A stretch of 64,000 nt of DNA from Paenibacillus sp. FSL H8-0537 (GTDB taxonomy: Bacteria; Bacillota; Bacilli; Paenibacillales; Paenibacillaceae). The position numbers were made by a program, and so were the translations under genes. The notes under the pieces were generated by a model, which saw only the letters and a program-made list of their open reading frames with translations, did no database searches and was not told the origin of the DNA. This document shows positions 1 through 7,659 of this stretch, piece after piece. The stretch lies in NCBI RefSeq assembly GCF_038051995.1, contig NZ_CP150290.1, positions 731,501-795,500 of the forward strand. Reading direction: 5' to 3'. The stretch's first letter is position 1. Each line of letters starts with the position of its first letter.

Positions 1-1258
1 CCTCCTGGGTCATACGAGCATAAGCAACCGTTTCATTATTTGTCAGCAGCTTAAGCTGTTCTCGAACCTCATCGCGCTTGTCATCATACCAGCGAATAAA
101 ACGATGGGCCTGCTTCTTTTTATCCAAAATCTCGCCCACATCTGTCAGCTCATCCCGCCAATCATTATGGCTTGGCAGCAGGAAGGTGGGGGCAATTCGG
201 CTTAGGGCATCATAGTTTTCATAATCCTTCCATTCTGCAGCCAATATGACATCGGGCTTGAACGGTTTGAAATATTCAGGATCGAAGTGATGGCTGTTGT
301 TCAGCTTTGGTACTTGCTTGAATGCCTCTAGCAAATAACTGGGGAATTCCTGATCCGGAGAAAAGGCAGCAATCGGTATGGTTCCCAGCAGGTACATCAA
401 TTCGGGATGAGTGACCGTCGTCCCCAGAATACGCCGATTATGCAAATAAAAACGGGGAGATACACCAACCTTTTGCTTAAACCTTCTACTAAAATAATGC
501 TCATCCTCAAAGCCGACTTTACGGGCGATAGCGTACAGGCTTTCTTTGGACATTGTGAGCAATTCCTTGGCTTTATCGATACGCAGTCTGATTAAATAAT
601 CGCTCGGATTTTCACCGGTTATTTCCTTAAACAACGTTGTATACCAACGTCTGCTGAGCTGCGCGATGCCCGCCAAATCTTCAATTGTAATGGCTTCATC
701 GTAATGAAGCTTTAAATATTCGATCGTGCTCTCGACGGCATGGCGAGGGTCAGCATCGGTTTGCGAAGCATGGGAATCCATCAGCAGATAGATAAGCTTC
801 TGAAATAGAAACTGGTTTTCAAGCAGCTTCTGCATGTCTATGAAAGTGGAAGGCTCTTGAAGCTTCTGCACCATAGCCCGGAGTGAACGAGGAGTATGCG
901 ACACGGTCTCATATTGAAAATAAGCAAATGTTTTGACGGAAGCCGCTGACAGTTTATGATCCGCTCGGCTGAGCTGAACAACTTCACATGCAATGATGCT
1001 GATGTCCAATAAATGACTGCCTTGATTCGTTATCTGCAACGACTGCCCCGGCTTTATTATGAAATGAGTATCGGCTGCCAAAATAGGCTGACTGTGCTTA
1101 TGATCTACTTGGACCTTCGCTGTGCCGCCTAGCACAAATAACAGCTGATGCTCGTTTTTCGGTGGAATAAGGACTAGCCCCCCTATAGGGACGGCATCCT
1201 TTGCTACTTTTGTCATCGTCACGAACAGATCCTGGAACGGAACATTTTTGCCGGACAT
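1..1258 (-). CDS. AraC-family regulator fused to siderophore-binding (FecB/Btr-like) domain, 3'-truncated by window edge
   Basis: Read on the minus strand from ATG at 1258, behind a strong AGGAGG site, the frame stays open for about 419 codons to the window edge. Residues 1-150 form a cupin-like sensor region. Residues about 175-275 hold the paired AraC helix-turn-helix motifs (IEDLAGIAQLSRRWYTTLFK, then IARKVGFEDEHYFSRRFKQ). From about 283 it resembles a FecB/FhuD-type binding domain (KPFKPDVILAAEWKDYENYD, LSRIAPTFLLPSHNDWRDEL). The architecture is that of Bacillus subtilis Btr, a cytoplasmic activator that senses a ferric siderophore through its binding domain. No signal peptide lies between the domains, so it should be soluble. 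The missing C-terminus lies outside the window. The homology calls are from reading motifs; the ligand is unknown. Confidence 0.9.
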   Translation of the reverse strand, partial: MSGKNVPFQDLFVTMTKVAKDAVPIGGLVLIPPKNEHQLLFVLGGTAKVQVDHKHSQPILAADTHFIIKPGQSLQITNQGSHLLDISIIACEVVQLSRADHKLSAASVKTFAYFQYETVSHTPRSLRAMVQKLQEPSTFIDMQKLLENQFLFQKLIYLLMDSHASQTDADPRHAVESTIEYLKLHYDEAITIEDLAGIAQLSRRWYTTLFKEITGENPSDYLIRLRIDKAKELLTMSKESLYAIARKVGFEDEHYFSRRFKQKVGVSPRFYLHNRRILGTTVTHPELMYLLGTIPIAAFSPDQEFPSYLLEAFKQVPKLNNSHHFDPEYFKPFKPDVILAAEWKDYENYDALSRIAPTFLLPSHNDWRDELTDVGEILDKKKQAHRFIRWYDDKRDEVREQLKLLTNNETVAYARMTQE

Positions 1259-1273
1259 GTAGGCGCCTCCTAG

Positions 1274-1360
1274 CTAGTAATAAAAGCTTATGTTCGATTT
1301 CCTGTTAATCATAAAATCGCTGTCGTGGCTGTGATTAAAGCCGATATTTCCAATATTCAT
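1274..1360 (-). pseudogene. 28-codon N-terminal remnant of an AraC-type regulator, or leader ORF
   Basis: A minus-strand ORF of 28 codons starts at ATG 1360 behind a near-perfect GGAGGAG site and ends 15 bases before the start of the AraC-SBP gene. Its product begins MNIGNIGFNHSHDSDF, like the N-termini of AraC-type sugar regulators in this group of bacteria, then stops. I read it as the 5' stub of a deleted regulator gene. Because it ends at the next ribosome binding site it could also act as a translated leader. The family resemblance is from memory. Confidence 0.4.
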
Positions 1361-1589
1361 AAGCTCCTCCATAGGTACGGGTATGCCCATTGTATATTCC
1401 GGCTGCTGCGTTGTAAATATAATTTGCACAATAGGTTAGTAGAAGCTCATGATGTAGAGCATCACTCTTTCCCCTTTCGCTACAAAAAAAGCTTGCAAAA
1501 TATGCACCCTTTTTTCGGACTCCTGATAGCATTCAAAAAAGGATAAAAAAGGAGGTATATTTTCAGGGAATCGGCATATACTAATAAAG
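1361..1589. other. Gap with no recognisable gene
   Basis: Between the AraC stub and the operator of the XRE island I see no convincing ORF, RNA or terminator. Base composition becomes AT-rich toward the island. Confidence 0.4.
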
Positions 1590-1644
1590 TTTTTACATTG
1601 TTGTAAAAAAGAATTTTACAATTACGTATAGGGGAAGATATAAT
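1590..1644 (+). promoter_or_regulatory. Promoter and likely operator of the XRE-ImmA-PIN operon
   Basis: An 8+8 inverted repeat TTTTTACA-TTGT-TGTAAAAA lies at 1590-1609. A third half-site TTTTACA at 1614-1620 overlaps the -35 box TTACAA (1616-1621). With a 17-base spacer the -10 box is a perfect TATAAT at 1639-1644. Half-sites on the -35 box fit autorepression by the XRE-type protein encoded next. This is an inference from position. Confidence 0.6.
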
Positions 1645-1673
1645 ATTGACTATATAGAGAAGAGAGGTGTGAT

Positions 1674-2042
1674 ATGATTATCAATTTTTTTGAACATCAA
1701 AAAAAAATTGCAAAGAACTTAGTTGCTTTCATTCGATTACATGGTTATTCGAAGCGTTCATTATCCATACTAACAGGTATATCTCGACCAACGATTGATC
1801 AAATTATTAAAGGTGAGAGTCCTAATCAAACGACGTTTAACACGCAAATTTCGAAAATTAATGAAACCTTTCAATTACCAGCGGACTATCTGATTACGGT
1901 ACAAGTTATACCCGTTCAGTCACCACCACTTGCTTATGCTTATTCAGACTATGGTGATATCGATAATAATAGGAGTGATAAAGCCATAAATCTATTGGAG
2001 GGTTTAGATAACATACTTGATATTTACTCAATCTATGTTTAA
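1674..2042 (+). CDS. Small XRE/Cro-like helix-turn-helix protein
   Basis: A 122-residue protein starting at ATG behind AGAGAGGTG. Residues about 25-50 (SKRSLSILTGISRPTIDQII) read as a helix-turn-helix of the phage-repressor type; the C-terminal half is acidic and of unknown fold. It is the first gene of an AT-rich three-gene operon and lies 22 bases before an ImmA/IrrE-type peptidase gene. In such pairs (ImmR/ImmA of ICEBs1, or DdrO/IrrE) the peptidase cleaves the repressor to derepress its targets. The inverted repeats at its own promoter fit autoregulation. Cleavage by its neighbour is inferred from the pairing, not visible in sequence. Confidence 0.75.
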   Translation: MIINFFEHQKKIAKNLVAFIRLHGYSKRSLSILTGISRPTIDQIIKGESPNQTTFNTQISKINETFQLPADYLITVQVIPVQSPPLAYAYSDYGDIDNNRSDKAINLLEGLDNILDIYSIYV

Positions 2043-2064
2043 TGAAAGGTGGAAAACAAAATAA

Positions 2065-2886
2065 GTGAGAATAACAAGTGAAAATTTAGATGAAACCATT
2101 AGCCTAAACGAACAAATTGATCGACAAGTACAAGAGCACATTCGTTACATTGAAAGACGGTTAATTAAGTGGAAATCTCTCCCGATTGAGGAACAAGCGT
2201 TAGGGATTTTAAAGGAACACAATTTGGTCGAAATTCCCATTCCTGATGGGAACTGGGGAGGAGCTATTCGGAAATTTCATAGCAACAAAGCCGTGCCTAT
2301 TATTAATACGGCACAACCAAGAATCTACCAGTACTTTATTTATTGGCATGAAATCTATCATTTAACCGAAAATGAAGAAATCAATAGTCACAACGAAGAA
2401 AATTATAATATCATGACAGAGTTTGACCTCAACGAACGTAAAGCAGACTATTTTGCCAGCCAAATGATTTTTGGATATGCGGACCTACTTAATTACTTCT
2501 ACTCTCTGGAGTATGAGGATTTTATCGTGAAAATTGCCCATTGTATGAAATCGTTTAAAGCACCTTACAAGGCTGTTTTAATTCAATTGTATCAGATCGC
2601 AAAAAAGAATAATAATGAACAACTCCAAAATCAAATCAAATTGTATTTTGATAAGAAATGGACACCAGATGATTGGAAAACTATTTTTCAAGAACATGCT
2701 TTGGATGATAACTTAATTAAACCTTCATTTGTAACAAATCTCAATTCAATTATTAATGCGATCAAGAATCAGATTCTGCAACACCCTGATGTAGAGTTAT
2801 TTAAAGATAACTTAAAGGTCGTAAAAGAATGGGAGGAAAAGTATAAAAATGTTCAAAGGGAACTAAAGGAGCGGTCGAATGAGTAG
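2065..2886 (+). CDS. ImmA/IrrE-family metallopeptidase
   Basis: A 273-residue protein starting at GTG 2065 behind AAAGGTGG. The zinc motif HEIYH is at residues 95-99, followed by LNERKADYFASQMI, whose Glu124 is the likely third zinc ligand as in ImmA/IrrE proteins. About 90 residues precede the motif and about 140 helical, charged residues follow the peptidase core, so it is longer than minimal ImmA proteins. It probably cleaves a partner protein, most simply the XRE protein encoded just upstream. Its 3' end overlaps the PIN gene by 8 bases, so the two are likely translationally coupled. The trigger is unknown. Confidence 0.8.
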   Translation: MRITSENLDETISLNEQIDRQVQEHIRYIERRLIKWKSLPIEEQALGILKEHNLVEIPIPDGNWGGAIRKFHSNKAVPIINTAQPRIYQYFIYWHEIYHLTENEEINSHNEENYNIMTEFDLNERKADYFASQMIFGYADLLNYFYSLEYEDFIVKIAHCMKSFKAPYKAVLIQLYQIAKKNNNEQLQNQIKLYFDKKWTPDDWKTIFQEHALDDNLIKPSFVTNLNSIINAIKNQILQHPDVELFKDNLKVVKEWEEKYKNVQRELKERSNE

Positions 2887-3718
2887 CTATCGGGACATCG
2901 AAGGTCAATTACGAGGAAAAACGAATGCTAAAATATTGATATTGGACACAAATAATCTCCAATTTTATTACCAGCATCAAGATACCTTACCTCCAAGCGA
3001 TTTATTTCAGCCTTATGATATGGTTTTTATCCCAGGTTGGGTACACGCCGAGTACGTACACCACACTGGTAAATCGGAGTATGTAACAAGTATCCCAACC
3101 GCTATTCATTATATTGATGAGTTTGAAGATTATTTACCGATGGTTGGCTATCAGGATACAAGATTGATGGAATTGTTTCGACTGGCCTCTCCTTATGGTG
3201 AAGCTCAAAGGTTTTTTGGTCAATACAGACGGATGCCAGCAGATGAGTTGCCTGATGATTGGATTGAGCTGTTTTATGAACAGGGGTTCACAACGAGACA
3301 AACAGGTGCGCTAACGACAAAGAAAAATGCTGGAGAGGTTTCTATCCTTACGTTGGCGTTCCTCTTGTGTTCTCATTATCGAGATGAAGTTTCTAATATA
3401 TCTATTGCAACAAGTGATTTTGGAATCATTGCTTTGAAGAAAAAATTGCTGTGTGAAGCAAACTCTCCATCGTTAAATTTAGATGTGTCTCCAGTTCCAC
3501 CTCTCTCCTATTTGAGTACAGACGTATCTCTTTTTCAAGCTATTAAAACAGGTATTATTCTGCCTGATCATATTCAGCGGATGCGTCCTAATCCCAAGTC
3601 CTCCATTTATGTTGAACATTTTGGGGATGGAAGCTCAGCATTGCATGAAGCTGTGGTGGACACTCCTTCCTTTATAGAGATTTGTAAAAATCCTGATAAA
3701 TACAAAATCATTTTTTGA
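2879..3718 (+). CDS. PIN-like domain protein (putative RNase) of an XRE-ImmA operon
   Basis: A 279-residue protein overlapping the previous gene by 8 bases. The acidic residues expected of a PIN nuclease are in order and spacing: Asp23 in LILDTNN, Glu58 in WVHAEYV, Glu153 in NAGEVSILTLAF and Asp180 in SIATSDFGI. PIN domains are metal-dependent RNases found in VapC toxins and other RNA-processing proteins. At 279 residues it is twice the size of a VapC; residues 195-279 are an extra region I do not recognise. Sitting last in the operon behind a repressor and a peptidase, it may be the effector of a toxin-antitoxin or defence module. That role is an inference. Confidence 0.65.
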   Translation: MSSYRDIEGQLRGKTNAKILILDTNNLQFYYQHQDTLPPSDLFQPYDMVFIPGWVHAEYVHHTGKSEYVTSIPTAIHYIDEFEDYLPMVGYQDTRLMELFRLASPYGEAQRFFGQYRRMPADELPDDWIELFYEQGFTTRQTGALTTKKNAGEVSILTLAFLLCSHYRDEVSNISIATSDFGIIALKKKLLCEANSPSLNLDVSPVPPLSYLSTDVSLFQAIKTGIILPDHIQRMRPNPKSSIYVEHFGDGSSALHEAVVDTPSFIEICKNPDKYKIIF

Positions 3719-3765
3719 TTGAACTTATAATCTAGAACATCACAGAATTACATAATAGTAAAAGT

Positions 3766-3807
3766 AAAGAACCTTTTTCAGAAAAGTTGAGGTTCTTTTT
3801 CTATTTT
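3766..3807 (+). terminator. Rho-independent terminator of the XRE-ImmA-PIN operon
   Basis: The 9-base stem AAAGAACCT (3766-3774) / AGGTTCTTT (3790-3798) is followed by a T-rich tract, 48 bases after the PIN-gene stop codon. It closes the island as an independent transcription unit. Confidence 0.85.
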
Positions 3808-4089
3808 AGTTACTTGTGCGGTATTAATGAAGTGTTCTTCGTGAAATGGTCAATACGCTCGACCGTGCAGTTCGAGTAGAGCTTAAGGGCGAATTTCCGC
3901 TAGCCGAGGATGCGAGTATATATTATGCAAGGCGGTGAGGGGGAAATAGGTTTAACGTCTGTCTTACCTTCAAATCAGCTATACGTAGGTTGAATAGCAT
4001 GCTATAGTCAAATTTAAGCAGCAGCAGGGGGATTATCCCATTTTCAATAGCGGACTTAGCATTCTTTAACTATCGAGGAGATGGATTTC

Positions 4090-4491
4090 ATGGAGCATGA
4101 TGATATCAACATAAGAATGGATAGACAAAGGGACATATTAGCAGAGGAACATAGAGATCCTTTCGTAATAACCTTTTTCACCTTCGCCAATCAGGATATT
4201 TATGGTTTTGTAGCTAAGGGCAGCACGGGATTTTCCAAATATGGCTTAGATATTATTGCCGCAGCCGTGTCCACGCTTACCATTAATGCCGTTAATTCTA
4301 TCAATGAATTTACAGATGACAGTCCTGAGGTAGACATGGGCAGGAACTATATGAAATGCATCATTCATGAAAAAGTCAGTCGAGATTCGCAAATTTTATT
4401 GCGATCACTCCGGCTAGGTATGGAAGACATTCAGCGATCCTATGGCGAACAATACTTAGTAATTGAGGAAATAAGGGTGGGGAAGAGTTGA
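4090..4491 (+). CDS. Prp/YsxB-like protein lacking the catalytic His and Cys
   Basis: I chose ATG 4090 because GAGGAG at 4075-4080 is 9 bases upstream; the ATG at 4081 has no spacing. The 133-residue product matches the Prp cysteine protease that trims ribosomal protein L27 in Firmicutes. The Prp core motif is G-H-(11 residues)-C-A; here it reads GSTGFSKYGLDIIAAAVS, with the His replaced by Ser (residue 45 of this start) and the Cys by Ala (residue 57). The flanking G, YG, DI and AxxS positions are kept, so the fold is probably intact while protease activity is lost. It has about 30 extra N-terminal residues. It sits away from rplU/rpmA, the usual Prp neighbours. The family assignment is from motif memory. 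Confidence 0.65.
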   Translation: MEHDDINIRMDRQRDILAEEHRDPFVITFFTFANQDIYGFVAKGSTGFSKYGLDIIAAAVSTLTINAVNSINEFTDDSPEVDMGRNYMKCIIHEKVSRDSQILLRSLRLGMEDIQRSYGEQYLVIEEIRVGKS

Positions 4492-4982
4492 GTTATGATC
4501 TTCATATTACAAAGGCAGACCATTGGGTAAACAGCGACAGTAACCCGATAACAGAGGAGGATCTAGCCCGAATTGCTCATTTTCTTGATGCTAACGAGCA
4601 AATTCCTTTCTTATTTCAAAGGGGGAGGCTTACCTTGTGTGGTGCAAATGGAAATATAATCAACTTAATGATCGCAATAGCTTCCCCAATAAACGCTATT
4701 GTCCAAGGAGACGATGGTGAAATTTATACAGCATCAGATTCAAATTTGAATTCATCAGCATGCAGAGATATACCACAACATAAACTACCTTCTCCAAAAA
4801 TAGATACGCTAGAAGCTCTGGATCTAGGTGATCAAATCTGGCATCGTAAATTTGGTAGAGGGACAATTCTCAAAATTATTGGTGAAGGTCTGGATACAGA
4901 ATTAACCGTGAAATTTGCGGACTTTGAAATGCCAAAAAGAATTTTGTTATATTATTCACCGATCATAGCATCTAAGCCTTAA
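4488..4982 (+). CDS. Unknown protein with a C-terminal PcrA-type Tudor-like domain
   Basis: A 164-residue protein from TTG 4488, overlapping the Prp-like stop codon by 4 bases (TTGA), with GGGTGGGGAAG as ribosome binding site. The N-terminal 100 residues (MSYDLHITKADHWVNS..., ending in VQGDDGEIYTASD) belong to a family of unknown function. Residues about 113-160 (LGDQIWHRKFGRGTILKIIG, then LTVKFADF and LLYYSPI) resemble the C-terminal Tudor-like domain of PcrA/UvrD helicases, which contacts RNA polymerase. That domain without a helicase is unusual. Translational coupling suggests it works with the Prp-like protein. Confidence 0.6.
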   Translation: MSYDLHITKADHWVNSDSNPITEEDLARIAHFLDANEQIPFLFQRGRLTLCGANGNIINLMIAIASPINAIVQGDDGEIYTASDSNLNSSACRDIPQHKLPSPKIDTLEALDLGDQIWHRKFGRGTILKIIGEGLDTELTVKFADFEMPKRILLYYSPIIASKP

Positions 4983-5025
4983 AAAATATTCGTGACTACT
5001 AAATTATAAAATGGAGGGAAAACGG

Positions 5026-5559
5026 ATGAAACAAGCGTTAATCGTTATTGATGTGCAGGAGGTTTTTTTTAACTTGCCAGAAAATTACCTACATCAGAAA
5101 GAGGATTTGGTGCTCCGCATTAACCAATGGATTGCGGCTGCTCGCAGTGCAGATGTTCCAGTGATTTTTATCCAGCATACGGTATATGACAACGTAAATG
5201 GCGCACTTTACGTAGATTCACCGGATTGGCAGCTCTACCACGAGCTGGATATTAAGCCAGGGGATGCCGTCATCCGAAAAACAACATGGGATTCGTTCCA
5301 CAACACCGAATTGCCCGTTTTATTGGAGGGTAAATCAATTGAACAGCTTATTTTTGCTGGAGCACAAACCGAATTTTGTTTGGATACAACGATTCGAGCC
5401 GCGTACAGTCGTGGCTATAAGTCTAATATTTTGGCGAAAAATAGCCACAGCACCCTTGCGAATGCGGTTCTGACTGCACCTCAAATCATTGAGCATCACG
5501 AGCACATTTGGAATGGAAGGTTTGTCACCATTCGTGGATTGAATGAGCATGTATTTTAA
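5026..5559 (+). CDS. Isochorismatase-like cysteine hydrolase
   Basis: ATG 5026 (MKQALIVIDVQ) is preferred to 5011 because the GGAGGG at 5014-5019 then serves as ribosome binding site. The 177-residue protein carries the family triad: Asp9 in VIDVQ, Lys85 in VIRKTTWDSF and Cys118 in GAQTEFCLDTT. Members hydrolyse nicotinamide, N-carbamoyl compounds or isochorismate. The single-domain form and GAQTEFC motif fit the broad amidohydrolase group, and substrate cannot be told from sequence. It is followed directly by repeat and IS sequence with no visible terminator. Confidence 0.9.
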   Translation: MKQALIVIDVQEVFFNLPENYLHQKEDLVLRINQWIAAARSADVPVIFIQHTVYDNVNGALYVDSPDWQLYHELDIKPGDAVIRKTTWDSFHNTELPVLLEGKSIEQLIFAGAQTEFCLDTTIRAAYSRGYKSNILAKNSHSTLANAVLTAPQIIEHHEHIWNGRFVTIRGLNEHVF

Positions 5560-5580
5560 CCCTAGACCTAGACCACGCAG

Positions 5581-5617
5581 CTCTGGAAGCTCGATCCTTT
5601 TTTGGAGGACTGGGCTT
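5581..5617. repeat. Left part of structured dispersed repeat, copy A, cut by the IS
   Basis: The bases GGAAGCTC-GATCC-TTTTTT-GGAGGACTGGG match the left side of copy B at 30492-30521 (GGAAGCTC-ATTCC-TTTTTT-CGCGGACTGAGG). The match breaks where the IS begins, and the repeat resumes beyond the IS at about 6981. Confidence 0.65.
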
Positions 5618-5687
5618 TTTAGCCCCCTAATCCACTTGGACACTTTCAATCCCTTCAGCTAAACTACAAGAAGTGGAGGAAGTATCC

Positions 5688-6011
5688 ATGAAAAGACGAT
5701 TTCGGTGCACAGTGCAAACGAAGAAGGAGTTTGTAGTGGAGGTGCTGTTGGGGTATCGGATAGAGGTGGTAGCCCGTCAGCATGGTCTCTCCCCCAAAAC
5801 ACTCGGAAACTGGGTTCGCCAATATCAAGATGAGGTGGATGACCTTATGGAAAAAAAGCAAAAAGAGGACAAGCAGCTCCAGCAAGATGCTGCACAGTTC
5901 CAAGACCTCCAGAAGAAATACGAGGACGCCGTTAAACTGTTGGGTGAAAAAGAACTGGAGATCCATGTCCTGCGAGACCTGGTTAAAAAAAAGTATCCCG
6001 ACTGGAAGTAG
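5688..6011 (+). CDS. IS3-family transposase OrfA (helix-turn-helix and leucine-zipper subunit)
   Basis: ATG 5688 follows GGAGGAAG. The 107-residue product has an N-terminal helix-turn-helix (VEVLLGYRIEVVARQHGLSP, then KTLGNWVRQY) for binding the IS ends, then a heptad-rich coiled coil (residues about 55-95) typical of OrfA multimerisation. Close to its 3' end lies A_AAA_AAG (5987-5993), a standard -1 frameshift heptamer. Slippage there enters the orfB frame to make the OrfAB transposase; unshifted OrfA usually acts as a regulator of transposition. Confidence 0.88.
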   Translation: MKRRFRCTVQTKKEFVVEVLLGYRIEVVARQHGLSPKTLGNWVRQYQDEVDDLMEKKQKEDKQLQQDAAQFQDLQKKYEDAVKLLGEKELEIHVLRDLVKKKYPDWK

Positions 6012-6928
6012 CGAACCATTGGATTGGACAAGGCTACCCCGTGCGTACCGTGCTGCGAATTTGTGGGGTTCCTCGTTCCACCTACTATTACCGTCTCCTG
6101 CATCCAGAGCCTCAGCGTCCTGCTGGTAAAGGCCGTCCCGTACCGGGATTTTCATACGACCAGACAGGGACGCAGGTGACGGATGGGCGCATTCAGACGT
6201 GGCTGCGGCGCTTGGTACAGGGACCCAATGCGGCTTTTGGTTACCGAAAGCTCACCGTCCTTTTGCGGCGAAAACACGGGCTTCTCATTAACAAAAAGAA
6301 GGTGTATCGGCTCTGTAAATCCCTGAATCTGCTGGCTCCAAAGCGGGAGAAAATGAGCGTGGTCCCTCGAAAGATCGCAAACAACCGCGTGGTCACTGGC
6401 GCCAACCAGCTCTGGCAGATGGATATTAAGTACGGATACGTAACGGGTCAGCGCAGACACTTTTTTTTGGCTAGCATCATCGATGTGTTTGACCGGAATA
6501 TTGTTGCCTACTACCGGGGTTCTACCTGCCGCACGCCAGAGATCCTGAAAACCATACAGAAGGCAATAGAAGCCCGCAAGGTGGGTCAAAGGGAGATCCC
6601 GCTGATTCTTCGCACAGACAATGGCCCCCAATTCATCAGTAAAGCCTTCCATGCGTATTGTGAGCAGGTGGGGGTGGAACACGAGCGAATCCCGCCTCGT
6701 ACCCCGAACAAAAATGCATTTATTGAGTCGTTCCACAGTATTTTGGAACGGGAATGCTACCAGCGCCACTGTTTTGAAAGTAATGAGGAAGCCTTTGCCG
6801 AAGTGGACCGTTTCGTTCACTATTACAATCATGACCGTATTCACGGCAGTCTATATGACTGGCCTCCAACGGAATATCTACGCAGGGTCCAAACGGGAAT
6901 GCTATCTCCTAAGACCCTTGCGCTTTAG
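5993..6928 (+). CDS. IS3-family transposase OrfB (DDE integrase), made by -1 frameshift
   Basis: The frame opens at 5987 and is entered by -1 frameshift at the A-run of orfA; the first shifted codon is 5993. An in-frame ATG lies at 6041 but has no ribosome binding site. The rve-type DDE domain is complete: Asp in WQMDIKYGYV, Asp in LRTDNGPQFIS and Glu in NAFIESFHSILERE, with the catalytic E and H-H-[LIV] spacing of IS3 elements and the closing YNHDRIHGSL...PTEYL. An HTH_21-like region precedes it. No stop or frame break other than the programmed one is seen, so the element may be active. Confidence 0.88.
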   Translation, partial: VSRLEVANHWIGQGYPVRTVLRICGVPRSTYYYRLLHPEPQRPAGKGRPVPGFSYDQTGTQVTDGRIQTWLRRLVQGPNAAFGYRKLTVLLRRKHGLLINKKKVYRLCKSLNLLAPKREKMSVVPRKIANNRVVTGANQLWQMDIKYGYVTGQRRHFFLASIIDVFDRNIVAYYRGSTCRTPEILKTIQKAIEARKVGQREIPLILRTDNGPQFISKAFHAYCEQVGVEHERIPPRTPNKNAFIESFHSILERECYQRHCFESNEEAFAEVDRFVHYYNHDRIHGSLYDWPPTEYLRRVQTGMLSPKTLAL

Positions 6929-6978
6929 TACGATTTTGCGAGAATGAATGGGCTAGTGTCCAATTTTAGGGGGTTAAA

Positions 6979-7160
6979 CCGTGGGTTTCCGCTATTGTGG
7001 ATTTTTCTGCGAATTCAGGCCGCAAGCGGACAGGAAAGCCTTTATCGCCCTCATTATCCTGTAAAAATATCCATTTCTAGGGCATTAGCGGCTCCTGTGT
7101 CCGCAGGTAGTGCCTTAACCCGTGATCCTGTTAAATAGCGGCTTCTGTGTCCGCCAAGTT
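6979..7160. repeat. Right part of structured dispersed repeat, copy A
   Basis: After the IS the repeat continues with TTTCCGCTAT, GCGGACAGGAAAG (from 7026), ATTAGCGGCTCCTG (from 7084) and ATAGCGGCTTCTGTGTCC (7135-7152). The same ordered blocks occur in copy B (30514-30688) and copy C (44890-45065). The inner blocks are inverted complements and could fold into a hairpin. The 64-codon ORF crossing this area is a by-product of the repeat. Confidence 0.75.
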
Positions 7161-7567
7161 TAACTTTGCGCAGACGCACTAGATTGTATTCGCTCTATCT
7201 CATATCCCATCTCCATCATAGCGGCAAGTCCGTCCTCGATGACAACCGTCTTTGATCCGTCCCACCAACCACTGCTTAAACCATATAAGATCCACTCCCG
7301 AACCCGCCTTGGATGATTGAGATTGTAAACCTCATCAGGCATGTTGTTACGATTATTAGCCAATATAAATCCCGAATTCAGTGGACACCCAGCGATAGGA
7401 TCATCCCATGTGCGGATGCGAATGTGCATAGGGTTGATTTTTGATTCCTTTAAAAAAATTTTCAGTTCATGAACACATGTCTGGCCTTCCACGCGCATCA
7501 ACAGCGTATATTTATAGTCTACCCCTTCAATTGCTATACTGCGCAGCTTGTTCGACAACTTGATCAC
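7160..7567 (-). CDS. Hypothetical protein, 135 residues
   Basis: A minus-strand ORF from GTG 7567; the upstream AAGCAG is a poor ribosome binding site, so a later start such as the Met at residue 24 is possible. It shows no signal peptide or membrane segment. It contains a Cys-Pro motif (GCPLNSGFIL) and a Trp-rich stretch (REWILYGLSSGWWDG). I do not recognise the family. It runs convergently toward repeat copy A with no terminator between. Codon use looks normal, so I consider it a real gene with low functional information. Confidence 0.5.
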   Translation of the reverse strand: MIKLSNKLRSIAIEGVDYKYTLLMRVEGQTCVHELKIFLKESKINPMHIRIRTWDDPIAGCPLNSGFILANNRNNMPDEVYNLNHPRRVREWILYGLSSGWWDGSKTVVIEDGLAAMMEMGYEIERIQSSASAQS

Positions 7568-7659
7568 CTGCTTATATGAATTCTACTAACCTTCGTAATC
7601 TTATTCTAATATGCCTCGCAGCCAAAATGAAATATCGCCTTTTTCACATTAACAATTAA

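Larger units (their letters stand above)
5618..6978 (+). mobile_element. IS3-family insertion sequence, apparently intact
   Basis: About 1.36 kb bounded by imperfect inverted repeats: TTTAGCCCCCTAA (5618-5630) and TTAGGGGGTTAAA (6966-6978), with TTGGACAC/GTGTCCAA just inside both ends. It carries orfA and orfB in the 0/-1 arrangement typical of IS3. It lies inside a dispersed repeat whose two halves flank it. Exact ends are uncertain and I could not fix a target duplication; GGG beside both junctions is a candidate. Confidence 0.85.

Noticed and set aside
3846..3938. Short plus-strand ORF MVNTLDRAVRVELKGEFPLA...
   Set aside because: It looks protein-like but is 30 codons with no ribosome binding site and I cannot place it in a family; at most a gene fragment.
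5664..6155. Minus-strand ORF across the IS orfA
   Set aside because: It is antisense to a clear transposase gene and shows no family features.
6944..7138. 64-codon ORF after the IS
   Set aside because: It lies on the repeat shared with copies B and C; the other copies do not keep the frame in the same way.
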